Of a stretch of 64,000 nucleotides of DNA, positions 1 to 9,800 are shown piece by piece. Under the pieces are notes generated by a model. It ran no database searches. It was not told the origin of the DNA and saw nothing but the letters and a program-made list of their open reading frames with translations. Positions within the stretch are counted from its first letter, which is position 1; each line of letters begins with the position of its first letter. Origin of the DNA: Escherichia sp. ESNIH1 (GTDB lineage Bacteria; Pseudomonadota; Gammaproteobacteria; Enterobacterales; Enterobacteriaceae); assembly GCA_002918705.1 (NCBI GenBank), contig PQKR01000004.1:310001-374000 (forward strand), written 5' to 3'. The position numbers and the translations under genes were made by a program.

Positions 1-385
1 GCGGCAGGTGGCGATGAAATTCGCCAATCGCCGGGGGCATAATGCCCAGCGCGGCGGTAGGCAGCGCGCCAACGCGCACCACGTCACTGTTCACGCCCTC
101 TTTATGGTACAGCGCCTGTCCGGCGGTATTCAGCGCGTCCAGCACCCGTACCGCATGGGTCAGGAACTGTTCGCCGACGACGGTCAGGTGCGCACCCATC
201 CGGCCGCGATCGAACAGCCGCGTGCCGGTTAGCTGCTCCAGCTCGTTGAGGGTTTTTGACAGCGCGGGCTGGCTAAGGTTGAGCGTTTCTGCCGCGCGCC
301 CCAGCGTTCCCTGTTGAGCGACGGCGACAAAGGTATGTAAGTGGCGCAGGCGGATGCGCTGACTGAAGAGACCATTTTTTTCCAT
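1..385 (-). CDS. LysR-family regulator, PcaQ-like (partial)
   Basis: This is the first 128 codons of a LysR-type transcriptional regulator; the gene continues past the left edge. Reading leftward from the ATG at 385, the product has a winged helix-turn-helix at about residues 14-72. Its recognition-helix text is AAETLNLSQPALSKTLNELE, the usual LysR pattern, followed by the linker helix and the start of the effector-binding domain (VRVGALPTAALGIMPPAI). The short N-terminal extension before the HTH and the wording of this region resemble PcaQ, the activator of protocatechuate catabolism genes. That assignment is tentative because most of the effector domain is outside the window. It is divergent from ydcJ, with 250 bp between the two start codons. 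Confidence 0.7.
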   Translation of the reverse strand, partial: MEKNGLFSQRIRLRHLHTFVAVAQQGTLGRAAETLNLSQPALSKTLNELEQLTGTRLFDRGRMGAHLTVVGEQFLTHAVRVLDALNTAGQALYHKEGVNSDVVRVGALPTAALGIMPPAIGEFHRHLP

Positions 386-489
386 AGCGCATGTTAAAAA
401 CAGAGCGTAACCGCTGACAAGAAAAGTTATCTAAATTTGATAACCTGCTAGCAAAATATTATTAACATTTAATCGCTTTGCCTGCCCAT

Positions 490-520
490 CCCGGGTTGGC
501 CAATCGCAATGCTATAATTT
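490..520 (+). promoter_or_regulatory. Candidate extended -10 promoter for ydcJ
   Basis: The motif TGCTATAAT at 510-518 is a perfect -10 hexamer with the TGn extension. No convincing -35 lies 16-18 bp upstream, which extended -10 promoters tolerate. It sits about 118 bp upstream of the ydcJ start, implying a long leader. The assignment is by inspection only. The rest of the 386-635 gap holds nothing else I recognise. Confidence 0.45.
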
Positions 521-635
521 TTTGTTATGTAACTTACGCTTACACGCTTTGCCCCGATCACATTTTGTAATTATTTTCCGCTCCGGGAGAGGACCTTCTC
601 TACACTCCAGGTAGATGAAGGGGAGAAATGAGATT

Positions 636-1979
636 ATGGCGTATACCATCACGGCTGATGAGATCCGGGAAGAATTTTCACAGGCCATGTCGGCCATGTA
701 CCAGCAGGAAGTTCCTCAATATGGCACGCTGCTGGAGCTGGTCGCCGATGTCAATCTGGCGGTTCTTGAGAACAACCCTAAGCTGCATGAGCAGCTAGCC
801 AATGCCGACGAGCTGGCGCGCCTCAACGTCGAGCGCCACGGGGCCATTCGCGTAGGTACGCCGCTGGAGCTCTCCACGCTGCGACGACTCTTTGCGGTTA
901 TGGGCATGCAGCCGGTGGGCTACTACGATCTCTCTGAGGCGGGAGTACCGGTGCACTCCACCGCGTTTCGCCCGGTTGATGACGAGGCGCTGTGCCGCAA
1001 TCCGTTTCGTGTCTTTACCTCGCTGCTGCGTCCCGAACTGATCGAGAGCGAGTCGCTACGCCAGCGCGCTAAAGCGATCCTGGCCAAACGTTCGATTTTT
1101 ACGCCGCGCTGTCTGGCGCTGCTGGATTGCTTCGAGCAGCAGGGGGGATTCACGGCGGCCCAGGCCAGCGAGTTTGTTCAGCAGGCGCTGGAGACCTTTC
1201 GCTGGCATCAGCACGCCACCGTTGACTACGACACCTATCACGCACTGCACAGCGAGCATCGACTCATTGCTGACGTCGTCTGCTTTCCCGGCTGTCACAT
1301 TAACCACCTGACGCCGCGCACGCTCGATATTGACCAGGTTCAGGCCCTGATGCCGGAGTACGGTATTGAACCTAAAGTGCTTATCGAAGGGCCGCCCCGG
1401 CGGGAGGTTCCCCTCCTGCTGCGCCAGACCAGTTTCAAGGCGCTGGAGGAGCCGGTGCTGTTTGCCGGCGAGCATCGGGGCACCCACAGCGCACGCTTTG
1501 GCGAGATCGAGCAGCGTGGCGTAGCCCTCACGCCAAAAGGGCGGGCGCTTTACGATCGGCTGCTGGCCGAGGCGGGCACCGGGAAAGATAACCTGACCCA
1601 TCAGCGCCATCTGCAGGAGAAGTTTCAGGCCTTTCCCGACAGCGAGCTGCTGCTGCGTCGTCAGGGGCTAGCCTACTTCCGCTATCGCCTGACGCCCACC
1701 GGGGAGGGGCATCGTCACGCCTTTGGTCCGGGCGACGATCCGCAGCCGCTGATCGAGCGCGGCTGGGTGGTAGCGCAGCCCATCACCTATGAAGATTTTC
1801 TGCCGGTCAGCGCGGCGGGGATCTTCCAGTCCAATCTCGGCAATGAAACCCAGCAGCGCCAGCATGGCAACGCCAGCCGTGAGGCGTTTGAGCAGGCGCT
1901 GGGCTGTTCGGTGCTGGACGAGTTCGCCCTTTATCAGGCGGCGGAGGTGCGCAGCCTGCGGCGCTGCGGACTGGTGTAA
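636..1979 (+). CDS. ydcJ: YdcJ, 2-oxoadipate dioxygenase/decarboxylase family (DUF1338)
   Basis: A 447-residue protein matching E. coli YdcJ along its whole length. The family (HglS/YdcJ) contains Fe(II)-dependent enzymes; Pseudomonas HglS converts 2-oxoadipate to D-2-hydroxyglutarate in lysine catabolism, while the physiological substrate in enterics is not settled. Conserved metal-site context is visible: the His in VERHGAIRVGT (His68), the His pair in FPGCHINHLTPRTLDID, and the Glu in ARFGEIEQRG. The start at 636 is preferred over the ATG at 615 because it matches the family N-terminus and follows a purine-rich ribosome site (AAGGGGAG). It is transcribed toward opgD, with a 112 bp gap. Confidence 0.92.
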   Translation: MAYTITADEIREEFSQAMSAMYQQEVPQYGTLLELVADVNLAVLENNPKLHEQLANADELARLNVERHGAIRVGTPLELSTLRRLFAVMGMQPVGYYDLSEAGVPVHSTAFRPVDDEALCRNPFRVFTSLLRPELIESESLRQRAKAILAKRSIFTPRCLALLDCFEQQGGFTAAQASEFVQQALETFRWHQHATVDYDTYHALHSEHRLIADVVCFPGCHINHLTPRTLDIDQVQALMPEYGIEPKVLIEGPPRREVPLLLRQTSFKALEEPVLFAGEHRGTHSARFGEIEQRGVALTPKGRALYDRLLAEAGTGKDNLTHQRHLQEKFQAFPDSELLLRRQGLAYFRYRLTPTGEGHRHAFGPGDDPQPLIERGWVVAQPITYEDFLPVSAAGIFQSNLGNETQQRQHGNASREAFEQALGCSVLDEFALYQAAEVRSLRRCGLV

Positions 1980-2091
1980 AACTCTCATTGGATTCTGCGA
2001 CAAAGTTGTCTAGAGTGGGCGTGCTTTTATTGCCGCTGTTTCGCTTGCGGGCGGAGCGCTTTCACACGACCAAAAGGACGTTTTCTCTGGC

Positions 2092-3747
2092 ATGAACCGC
2101 AGACGTTTTTTAAAATCTTCTATGATACTGGCCGCTGCGAGCGGGACCTCTGGCCTCGCCTCGCTCTTTTCCCGCGCTGCCTTTGCAGCGGAACCCGGCA
2201 TTGCCGATGGTCAACGCCATCGTTTTGATTTCTCCAGCCTGCAGGCGACGGCGCACGATCTGGCCCAAACCCCGTGGGGAGGCGCGCCGCGTGCGCTGCC
2301 GGAGACGCTCGCCACCCTGACGCCGCAGGCCTACAACAGCATTCAGTACGATGCAAAGCAGTCGCTGTGGAACAACGTTGAGGGCCGTCAGCTTGACGTG
2401 CAGTTCTTCCACGTTGGCATGGGCTTCCGCCGCCGGGTGCGCATGTTCTCGTTGGATCCGGCCAGCCATCAGGCCCGTGAGATCCACTTCCGTCCGGAGC
2501 TGTTTAACTATCACGACGCGGGCGTCGATACCAAACAGCTGGAGGGGCAGAGCGATCTCGGCTTCGCCGGATTCCGCGTGTTTAAGAAGCCAGAGCTGGC
2601 CCGCCGGGATATCGTCTCCTTCCTCGGCGCAAGCTACTTCCGCGCCGTGGACAGCACCTACCAGTACGGCCTCTCCGCGCGCGGCGTGGCGATCGATACC
2701 TTTACCGATACCCCGGAGGAGTTCCCGGACTTCACCTCGTTCTGGTTTGAGACGGCCAAACCGTCGGACACCACCTTTACCGTTTACGCTCTGCTGGATA
2801 GCCCAAGCCTGACCGGCGCCTATAAGTTCGTGATCCACTGCGAGCAGAACCAGGTGATCATGGAGGTGGATAACCACCTCTACGCACGCAAGGACATTAA
2901 GCAGCTCGGGATCTCACCGATGACCAGCATGTTCAGCTGCGGCAACAACGAGCGGCGCATGTGCGACACCATCCATCCGCAGATCCATGACTCCGATCGC
3001 CTGGCGATGTGGCGGGGCAATGGGGAGTGGATCTGCCGTCCGCTCAATAATCCGCAGAAGCTCCAGTTTAACGCCTTCGAGGATAACAACCCGAAAGGCT
3101 TTGGCCTGCTACAGCTGGATCGCGACTTCTCCCACTACCAGGACGTGATGGGCTGGTACAACAAACGCCCCAGCCTGTGGGTTGAGCCGCGCAATAGTTG
3201 GGGCAAGGGGAGCGTTAGCCTGATGGAGATCCCTACCACCGGCGAGACGCTGGATAACATCGTCTGCTTCTGGCAGCCGGAAAAATCGGTCAAAGCCGGG
3301 GACAGTCTCGCCTTCCAGTACCGTCTCTACTGGAGCGCGCAGCCGCCGGTGCACTCCCCGCTGGCCCGCGTGCTGGCAACCCGTACCGGCATGGGCGGCT
3401 TCCCGGAGGGGTGGGCACCTGGCGAGCACTATCCGCAGGTGTGGGCCCGTCGTTTCGCCATCGACTTTGCCGGGGGCAACATCAAAGAGGCCGCGCCACG
3501 AGGCATTGAGCCAGTGATCACCCTCTCTAACGGCGAGGCGAAGCAGGTTGAGATCCTCTACGTGGAGCCGTTCGACGGCTATCGCATCCAGTTCGACTGG
3601 TATCCGACTAATGATTCTACCGATCCGGTGGAGATGCGCATGTTCCTGCGCTGTCAGGGCGAGGCGGTCAGCGAAACCTGGCTCTATCAGTACTTCCCGC
3701 CCGCGCCGGACAAGCGGACCTACGTTGATGACCGCGTGATGCGCTAA
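2092..3747 (+). CDS. opgD: Glucans biosynthesis protein D (OpgD/MdoD)
   Basis: A 551-residue periplasmic protein of the OpgG/OpgD family, which shapes the backbone of osmoregulated periplasmic glucans. The N-terminus is a classical Tat signal: RRRFLKS at residues 3-9, a hydrophobic stretch, and an AFA cleavage site near residue 32, so export in folded form is expected. The remainder is the OpgD beta-sandwich protein with the family's usual length. It follows ydcJ as in E. coli. The ydcH gene that normally comes next is absent: only 13 bp separate the opgD stop from rimL, and this spacer carries the rimL ribosome site, so the two are likely co-transcribed. Confidence 0.95.
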   Translation: MNRRRFLKSSMILAAASGTSGLASLFSRAAFAAEPGIADGQRHRFDFSSLQATAHDLAQTPWGGAPRALPETLATLTPQAYNSIQYDAKQSLWNNVEGRQLDVQFFHVGMGFRRRVRMFSLDPASHQAREIHFRPELFNYHDAGVDTKQLEGQSDLGFAGFRVFKKPELARRDIVSFLGASYFRAVDSTYQYGLSARGVAIDTFTDTPEEFPDFTSFWFETAKPSDTTFTVYALLDSPSLTGAYKFVIHCEQNQVIMEVDNHLYARKDIKQLGISPMTSMFSCGNNERRMCDTIHPQIHDSDRLAMWRGNGEWICRPLNNPQKLQFNAFEDNNPKGFGLLQLDRDFSHYQDVMGWYNKRPSLWVEPRNSWGKGSVSLMEIPTTGETLDNIVCFWQPEKSVKAGDSLAFQYRLYWSAQPPVHSPLARVLATRTGMGGFPEGWAPGEHYPQVWARRFAIDFAGGNIKEAAPRGIEPVITLSNGEAKQVEILYVEPFDGYRIQFDWYPTNDSTDPVEMRMFLRCQGEAVSETWLYQYFPPAPDKRTYVDDRVMR

Positions 3748-3760
3748 GGTAAGGAGAGAG

Positions 3761-4309
3761 ATGCAGACCAGTACGGATGAGTTGATCCCCGTTAGCGACA
3801 CCCTGAGGCTGTGCGCTATCGATGAGCGTTATGTCAGCGAGCTGCACCAGCTGGTGGTGAAGAACCGGGCGTGGCTCCAGCAGTCGCTAAACTGGCCGCA
3901 GTATGTCGCCAGCGAAGAGGATTCGTTGAAGAACGCCCAGAGCAACATCATGCTGCACCAGCGCGGCTACGCCAAAATGTTCCTGATCATGCAGCATGAG
4001 GCGATTGTTGGCGTGCTGTCGTTTAACGCCATCGAGCCGCTGAACAAAACCGCCTATATCGGCTACTGGCTGGATGAAGGGCATCAGGGGCAGGGCATTC
4101 TCTCTCAGTCGCTGGAGGCGTTTATTCAGCACTACGCCCGCAGCGGCGAGATCCGGCGCTTTGTGATCAAGTGCCGGGTAGAGAACGCCGCCAGCAACCG
4201 GGTGGCCCAGCGCGCGGGTTTCGTGCTGGAGGGCTGTCTGAAAGAGGCGGAGTTCCTCAACGGCCGCTATGACGATCAACATCTCTACGCGCGGATTATC
4301 GACGCCTAG
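3761..4309 (+). CDS. rimL: RimL, ribosomal protein bL12 serine N-acetyltransferase
   Basis: A 182-residue GNAT-fold enzyme that acetylates the N-terminal serine of ribosomal protein L12, converting it to L7. The acetyl-CoA loop ([13 protein letters not shown], about residues 100-113) and the [10 protein letters not shown]-terminal text match E. coli RimL. The start follows AAGGAGAG with normal spacing, immediately after opgD. The 3' end is convergent with ydcK, and the two stop codons share the palindromic tetranucleotide CTAG at 4306-4309. Confidence 0.94.
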   Translation: MQTSTDELIPVSDTLRLCAIDERYVSELHQLVVKNRAWLQQSLNWPQYVASEEDSLKNAQSNIMLHQRGYAKMFLIMQHEAIVGVLSFNAIEPLNKTAYIGYWLDEGHQGQGILSQSLEAFIQHYARSGEIRRFVIKCRVENAASNRVAQRAGFVLEGCLKEAEFLNGRYDDQHLYARIIDA

Positions 4310-5286
4310 AGCGCACCCAGCAGCGGCGTGCGGGTAATACGCTCCGCGCCGCTTATCACCTTCGGACCGCGCAGGTGAATATACGCCTCTTCCCGGGCGA
4401 TCACCGCCGCGTCGCCGCCAATCTCAACATGCCCCTCGATCAGCAGGTTGCCGCTGAGCTGCGCGCGACCATGAACGAGAACAAAGTCATCCAGCACCAG
4501 CGGTCCGCCGCGGAGCTGCGCTTCACCCCCGACGCGCACGTGGTGCTTCAGCACGCAGTTGCCCTCAACCACCGCACTCTCCGCCAGCTGAGCGCTGTAG
4601 CGTAGGGTGGGAATGGCATCCTCACCGCGACCGGCGACAAGGCGGGCGCGATCGTAGACCTTGGCGCAGTCGCAGACCCAGACGTCGTTCTCCTCGTTAC
4701 CCTCCAGCAGCGCGAAGTCGAAGACCTCTGCCCGATGCTCTACGAAGGCATAATTAACGATGGCATCGCCGTAAATCTGCGCCTGATGCAGGATGCGCGA
4801 GTGGTTCACCGTGGCCCGGTCGTAGATGCGCAGGGTGGCATCGTTATCAAGGGTAAGCCCTCGGGCAGCAATAATCTCGCTACCGTTGAGGATCCGGGCG
4901 TCGTCGCCGAGCAGGCACTCGCCGCTGACCCGCGACCGCTGCACCAGCACGTTGCCGCTCAGACGCGCCCCCCGGCAGATCTCCGCCCCATCAACCCAGG
5001 CGTGACCGCTAATGTCCACCCCGTCGTAAATCGTGCAGGGCTGGCTGATGCGCGCACTGTCGGCTATCCGGCTGCCGCCAAACACCATGCTATTTTCATC
5101 GTAGATCCAGCAGCTGCCCTGCTGGCTCAGCACCTGCTCATCCTCTACCCAGCCGCCCAGCGTGCCGGCCTGGACGTCATGGAAATCTTGCAGGGCCACG
5201 ATCTGGCGCAGGGTAACGTGCCGCTTTTCACCGTTATCCTGATAGCTAAATGAGCGGCTGGCATCGCTCAGGCGATACTTATTCAT
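4306..5286 (-). CDS. ydcK: YdcK, left-handed beta-helix (hexapeptide repeat) protein
   Basis: A 326-residue protein, identical in length to E. coli YdcK. Most of the sequence is irregular hexapeptide repeats with hydrophobic residues every sixth position, predicting a left-handed beta-helix like that of LpxA-type acyltransferases. The catalytic role is unknown and no acyltransferase active-site His is obvious. The start at 5286 ([11 protein letters not shown]) matches the family; an upstream in-frame ATG at 5325 would add 13 residues with no homologous counterpart. It is convergent with rimL (4 nt overlap) and divergent from tehB. Confidence 0.9.
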   Translation of the reverse strand: MNKYRLSDASRSFSYQDNGEKRHVTLRQIVALQDFHDVQAGTLGGWVEDEQVLSQQGSCWIYDENSMVFGGSRIADSARISQPCTIYDGVDISGHAWVDGAEICRGARLSGNVLVQRSRVSGECLLGDDARILNGSEIIAARGLTLDNDATLRIYDRATVNHSRILHQAQIYGDAIVNYAFVEHRAEVFDFALLEGNEENDVWVCDCAKVYDRARLVAGRGEDAIPTLRYSAQLAESAVVEGNCVLKHHVRVGGEAQLRGGPLVLDDFVLVHGRAQLSGNLLIEGHVEIGGDAAVIAREEAYIHLRGPKVISGAERITRTPLLGAL

Positions 5287-5413
5287 TGTTGGTTTTCCAC
5301 TGATGGCCTTAGATAAACGTAGCAAACTTTGCCGCTCTGGCTATTACTAAGCAATTTCAATAAAATGTATTTAAAATATCATTTTAAATTTACCGCTTAA
5401 GTAAGGATGGATC

Positions 5414-6010
5414 ATGGCCCAGGTTGATGAGAATTACTTCACTGAAAAATATGGTTTGACCCGCACCCACTCTGAGGTGCTGGCCGCAGCGACCCTGATC
5501 CCACCGGGCAACACCCTCGATCTCGGCTGCGGCAACGGTCGTAACAGTCTCTATCTGGCGGCGAACGGTTACAGTGTCACGGCATGGGACAAGAATCCCA
5601 TGAGCATCGCTAATATTGAGCGTATTAAGGCCGCCGAGGGACTAACTCATCTTGAGATCGCCACCGTCGATCTCAACGCGCTGAGCTTTGAAGGAGAGTA
5701 TGATTTTATCCTCTCTACCGTGGTGATGATGTTTCTTGAGCCGCAAACCATACCTGGCCTGATTGCCAATATGCAGCGCACCACCGTGCCGGGGGGCTAT
5801 AACCTGATTGTTGCCGCAATGGACACGGACGATTTTCCCTGCACGGTTGGCTTCCCGTTTGCCTTTAAGACCGGGGAGCTGGCGGAGTACTACACCGGCT
5901 GGGAAGTGGTGAAATACAATGAAGACGTCGGTGAGCTTCACCGCACCGACGCCAATGGCAACCGCATCAAACTGCGCTTTGCCACGCTGCTGGCTCGTAA
6001 ACCCGCTTAG
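5414..6010 (+). CDS. tehB: TehB, SAM-dependent methyltransferase (tellurite resistance)
   Basis: A 198-residue class I methyltransferase matching E. coli TehB, which uses S-adenosylmethionine to methylate tellurite and selenite oxyanions. The SAM-binding motif I is [10 protein letters not shown] (about residues 35-44), and the C-terminal [18 protein letters not shown] stretch is strongly conserved. In E. coli it is the second gene of tehAB; here no tehA membrane protein precedes it, only a 127 bp AT-rich gap, so tehB must have its own promoter. Its stop overlaps the convergent pepT-like gene by 4 nt. Confidence 0.93.
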   Translation: MAQVDENYFTEKYGLTRTHSEVLAAATLIPPGNTLDLGCGNGRNSLYLAANGYSVTAWDKNPMSIANIERIKAAEGLTHLEIATVDLNALSFEGEYDFILSTVVMMFLEPQTIPGLIANMQRTTVPGGYNLIVAAMDTDDFPCTVGFPFAFKTGELAEYYTGWEVVKYNEDVGELHRTDANGNRIKLRFATLLARKPA

Positions 6011-7236
6011 CGAGCCGCCAGCAGACAGAGCTGAAGCGCGACGTTATAAGACGCCTCGAAGGATTTCAGCGGCAGGAACTCAAAGCGCGAATGGAAGTTG
6101 TGCGCACCGGTGAAGAAGTTCGGGGTTAACAGCCCCTTCGCCGAGAGCGCCGCGCCGTCGGTGCCGCCGCGCATCGGGGTTGGCTTCGGTGTGATGCCCA
6201 GGGACTCCATCGCCTCAAACATCAGGTCGATGGCGCGACGATCTTCGCCCACGGCGTTGCTGATGTTGCTGTAGACGTCCTCAATCTCATACTCCACCTT
6301 CGCGGTGGGGTGCTGATTGGCGATGATCTGCGCCACTTCGCCAATCTGCTCTTTACGCTGCTCGAAGCGATCTTTATCGAAATCACGGATGCTGGCGCTG
6401 AGCACGGCGTGGCCCTGAACCGCCTCCATACCGTTGAACCAGGTGTAACCCTCGCGGCCTGCGGTATGCTCCGGCGTCTGCTGACGATCGAAATGGCTGA
6501 TGTAGTCCGTCGCCATCAGCAGGGGGTTCACCAGCACGCCCTTGGCCGACATCGGGTGCGCCGTCACGCCGGTAAAGCGGATTTTTGCCTGAGCGGCGTT
6601 AAAGTTTTCATACACAATCTCTCCCAGTTCGCAGCAGTCGATGGTCCAGGCAAACTCGACGTCAAAGCGCTTGAGATCCAGCGCCTTTGCCCCGCGCAGG
6701 CCCACCTCCTCATCCGGCACAAAGGCCACCACGATATCACCATGCTGGTGCTCTGCGGTCAGGTTCTCCAGCAGGGTCATCACCACGGTTACCGCGGCCT
6801 TGTTATCCGCACCCAGCACGCTGGTGCCGTCGCTGAAGATAATCTCCTCTTCCGGGTAAGCTAAAATTTCTGGATGCTCGGCGGTGCGCAGCCAAATATC
6901 CTGCTCGGCGTTCAGGCAGAGATCTGTGCCGGTAAACCGCAGGATCTGTGGATGAATATCCGGCGACAGTCCGACGTCCACGGTATCGATATGGGTGATA
7001 AAACCGATGCGCGGCGCGCCCGCTACGTTGCCCTTTTTAACCGCCGTCACGGTGGCGTGCTCGTCGATCACAATCTCTTCTAATCCCAGCGTTTTTAGCT
7101 CATCGGCCAGCATGCGGGCCATCTCATACTGACCCGCCGTGGTGGGCAGCGTGGTCGCGGCGGCATCGCTCTGGCTAGTGATAGAAAGGTAGCTAAAGAA
7201 GCGTTGGGTTAATTGTCTGGCGAGTGGCGATGACAT
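6007..7236 (-). CDS. pepT: Peptidase T-like tripeptide aminopeptidase (M20B)
   Basis: A 409-residue zinc aminopeptidase of the PepT family, which removes N-terminal residues from tripeptides in the cytoplasm. Expected metal and catalytic residues are in place: H82-x-D84 (THIDT), D144 in LGADNKAA, the E176-E177 pair in PDEEVG, D200, and the C-terminal HNFHSRFEF. It is clearly diverged from the main enterobacterial PepT, so it may be a second copy with altered specificity; the canonical gene lies elsewhere in relatives. It is divergent from the DppA-like gene across a 126 bp gap, suggesting coupled peptide uptake and hydrolysis. Confidence 0.85.
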   Translation of the reverse strand: MSSPLARQLTQRFFSYLSITSQSDAAATTLPTTAGQYEMARMLADELKTLGLEEIVIDEHATVTAVKKGNVAGAPRIGFITHIDTVDVGLSPDIHPQILRFTGTDLCLNAEQDIWLRTAEHPEILAYPEEEIIFSDGTSVLGADNKAAVTVVMTLLENLTAEHQHGDIVVAFVPDEEVGLRGAKALDLKRFDVEFAWTIDCCELGEIVYENFNAAQAKIRFTGVTAHPMSAKGVLVNPLLMATDYISHFDRQQTPEHTAGREGYTWFNGMEAVQGHAVLSASIRDFDKDRFEQRKEQIGEVAQIIANQHPTAKVEYEIEDVYSNISNAVGEDRRAIDLMFEAMESLGITPKPTPMRGGTDGAALSAKGLLTPNFFTGAHNFHSRFEFLPLKSFEASYNVALQLCLLAAR

Positions 7237-7362
7237 AGTGGATCCTTCTTTATTTGTTTTATCAGGTGCTTACGGTGTGTCTTTAATGTTATGTATTAAC
7301 AGGCAAACAACAAGCACTTATTGATAGCACGCTAAGATAGCCGGATAAAAGACAGGATAAAG

Positions 7363-8958
7363 ATGATAAGCAAACCCACAACACTCGCACTGGCATTAGC
7401 CGCGCTCACGGTCAGTTCCACCGTGGCGGCGAAGACGCTGGTTTACTGTTCGGAAGGATCGCCTGAAAACTTTAACCCTCAGCTTTACACCTCAGGCACC
7501 AGCGTCGATGCCAGCGCCGTGCCGGTCTATAACCGGCTGGTAGAGTTTAAAGTCGGCACCACCGAGCTGGAGCCGAGCCTGGCCGAGAGCTGGGACGTCA
7601 GCGAAGATGGCAAAACCTATACCTTCCATCTGCGCAAAGGGGTGAAGTTCCAGAGCAATAAATACTTTACCCCGACGCGGGACTTCAACGCCGACGACGT
7701 GATCTTCTCGTTTATGCGGCAGAAGGATCCGAATCATCCCTATCACAACGTCTCTAACGGGAACTACTCCAACTTCGAGAGCCTGGAGTTTGGCAAGCTG
7801 ATCACCAGCATTGATAAGGTCGATGACCATACCGTGCGCTTTACCCTTGCGCATCCGGAAGCGCCGTTCGTGGCCGATCTGGCATGGTATTTTGCCTCTA
7901 TCCTCTCGGCAGAGTATGCCGACGCCATGCTGAAGGCGGGCACGCCGACGCGGGTCGATATGGACCCCATTGGCACCGGTCCGTTCAAACTGGCGCAGTA
8001 TCAGAAGGACTCACGCATTCTCTTTACCGCCTTCCCGGCGTATTGGCAGGGCAAGGCGAAGCTGGACCGGCTGGTGTTTAGCATCACCCCAGACGCCTCG
8101 GTGCGCTACGCCAAGCTGGAGAAGAATGAGTGTCAGGTGATGGCCTTCCCGAACCCGGCGGATCTGCCGCGGATGCGTGAAAACCCCAATATCAACCTGA
8201 TGAGCAAAGCAGGGCTGAATACCGGCTTCCTCGCCCTTAACACGCAGAAAGCGCCGACGGATAACGTCAAAGTGCGTCAGGCGCTGGCGATGGCCATCAA
8301 CAAGCCGGCAATTATTGATGCGGTCTTCCAGGGTACCGGCACGGCGGCGAAAAACCTGCTGCCGCCGGGGGTATGGAGCGCCGACAGCGGGCTGAAGGAT
8401 TACGACTACAACCCCGAGCAGGCCAAAGCGCTGCTGGCCGAGGCGGGCTTCGCCAAGGGCTTAAGCATTGACCTGTGGGCGATGCCGGTTCAGCGTCCCT
8501 ACAACCCGAATGCAAAGCGCATGGCGGAGATGATCCAGGCCGACTGGGCGAAGATTGGTGTCCAGGCGAAGGTTGTAACCTATGAGTGGGGCGAGTACCT
8601 AAAGCGCGTGAAGAGCGGCGAGCACCAGGCGGCGCTGATGGGCTGGACCACCGCCACCGGCGATCCAGATAACTTCTTCGGCCCGCTCTTTACCTGCCAG
8701 TCGGCGGACGGCGGCTCTAACTCGGCGAAGTGGTGCTACCAGCCATTCGATAAGCTGATTGCCGAAGCGAAAGGCATTACCGATCAGACCCAGCGTACTG
8801 CCCTTTATCAGCAGGCGCAGCAGATGATGCACGATCAGATGCCCGCCGTGATGATTGCCCACTCGACGATTTTCGAACCGGTGCGTAAAGAGGTGCAGGG
8901 GTATGAGATCGATCCCTTTGGTAAACACATTTTTTATCAGGTCGATTTGAAAAAATAA
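7363..8958 (+). CDS. DppA-like peptide-binding periplasmic protein (orphan)
   Basis: A 531-residue family 5 extracellular solute-binding protein, very similar in wording to E. coli DppA (KTLVYCSEGSPENFNPQ at the mature N-terminus, and IGTGPFKLAQYQKDSR). A Sec signal peptide covers about residues 1-23 (cleavage after VAA). The expected ligand is di- or tripeptides or haem-like molecules, as for DppA. No permease or ATPase genes are adjacent, so it probably delivers to the DppBCDF membrane complex encoded elsewhere. It is divergent from the PepT-like gene and ends in a strong terminator. A paralogue lies at 32798-34411. Confidence 0.85.
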   Translation: MISKPTTLALALAALTVSSTVAAKTLVYCSEGSPENFNPQLYTSGTSVDASAVPVYNRLVEFKVGTTELEPSLAESWDVSEDGKTYTFHLRKGVKFQSNKYFTPTRDFNADDVIFSFMRQKDPNHPYHNVSNGNYSNFESLEFGKLITSIDKVDDHTVRFTLAHPEAPFVADLAWYFASILSAEYADAMLKAGTPTRVDMDPIGTGPFKLAQYQKDSRILFTAFPAYWQGKAKLDRLVFSITPDASVRYAKLEKNECQVMAFPNPADLPRMRENPNINLMSKAGLNTGFLALNTQKAPTDNVKVRQALAMAINKPAIIDAVFQGTGTAAKNLLPPGVWSADSGLKDYDYNPEQAKALLAEAGFAKGLSIDLWAMPVQRPYNPNAKRMAEMIQADWAKIGVQAKVVTYEWGEYLKRVKSGEHQAALMGWTTATGDPDNFFGPLFTCQSADGGSNSAKWCYQPFDKLIAEAKGITDQTQRTALYQQAQQMMHDQMPAVMIAHSTIFEPVRKEVQGYEIDPFGKHIFYQVDLKK

Positions 8959-8964
8959 TCTATC

Positions 8965-8996
8965 CATGCCTGCGGTGATGCGCAGGCATGATTTTT
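8965..8996 (+). terminator. Rho-independent terminator
   Basis: A perfect 10-bp stem (CATGCCTGCG pairing with CGCAGGCATG) with a 6-nt loop is followed by ATTTTT. It begins 6 bp after the stop of the DppA-like gene. Confidence 0.85.
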
Positions 8997-9092
8997 GGTA
9001 AAAGGGTGATCCAACACTCTTTTGGTCACAACAGCCGTAACTGAGTTTTGCTATAACTCCCTATGCATAGTCATAATTCCAGGAATAAATTC

Positions 9093-9761
9093 ATGCGTAC
9101 TCACTCATTAATTCAGGTTGCGGTACTGTCGGGTCTGCTGGCGCTGACAGGCTGTGCGTCAAAAGTTACCCAGCCAGAAAAGTATTCAGGTTTCTTAAAA
9201 GACTATTCAAATCTGCAGCAGGCCACCTCGGCGTCGGGGAAACCGGTGCTGCGTTGGGTTGACCCGTCGTTTGATGACAGCAAGTATGACTCTATTGTCT
9301 ACAACCCCGTCACCTACTATCCGCAGCCCAGACCGACGACTCAGATTGGCCAGGAGACCCTTAATGGCCTGCTGACCTATACCAATACCAAGCTGAAAGC
9401 CGCCGCTGCCCAGCGCAAACCGCTGGTAGCGACACCCGGCCCGCATAGCCTGATCTTCCGCGGCGCGATCACCGGGGTCGACGCCAGCAAAGAGGGATTA
9501 CAGTTCTATGAGGTGATCCCGATTGCGATGGTCGTAGCGGGAACCCAGGCCGTCACCGGTCACCGTACTATGGATACCGCGCTCTACTTTGAAGGTGAGT
9601 TAATTGATGCCGCCACTAACAAGCCGGTAGTTAAAGTGGTGCGTAAAGGCGAGGGTAAAGACCTCAACAACCAGAATACGCCGCTTACCGTCGACACCCT
9701 GAAGCGGGTAATTGACGATATGGCCAGCGACGCGGCGCTGTTCCAGGTTAAAAAACAGTAA
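9093..9761 (+). CDS. ydcL: YdcL, DUF3313 lipoprotein
   Basis: A 222-residue lipoprotein matching E. coli YdcL in length and sequence. The signal peptide ends in the lipobox LTGC with Cys21 as the lipidated residue; Ala at +2 predicts sorting to the outer membrane. The function is unknown. The start at 9093 follows AGGA with good spacing and matches the homologue; the in-frame ATG at 9063 would give an implausible ten-residue extension before the signal sequence. It is monocistronic, followed at once by a terminator. Confidence 0.9.
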   Translation: MRTHSLIQVAVLSGLLALTGCASKVTQPEKYSGFLKDYSNLQQATSASGKPVLRWVDPSFDDSKYDSIVYNPVTYYPQPRPTTQIGQETLNGLLTYTNTKLKAAAAQRKPLVATPGPHSLIFRGAITGVDASKEGLQFYEVIPIAMVVAGTQAVTGHRTMDTALYFEGELIDAATNKPVVKVVRKGEGKDLNNQNTPLTVDTLKRVIDDMASDAALFQVKKQ

Positions 9762-9766
9762 TCAGC

Positions 9767-9794
9767 AAAGCGCCATCATCGCGATGGCGCTTTT
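9767..9794. terminator. Terminator between ydcL and EamA gene (likely bidirectional)
   Basis: An 8-bp stem (GCGCCATC with GATGGCGC) and 5-nt loop are followed by TTTT on the plus strand and flanked by an A-rich stretch on the other side. It lies between two convergent genes, so it can serve both. Confidence 0.8.
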
Positions 9795-9800
9795 CATCTC

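Noticed and set aside
2110-2877. 255-codon minus-strand ORF opposite opgD
   Set aside because: Antisense to a clear opgD; composition is that of a frame shadow.
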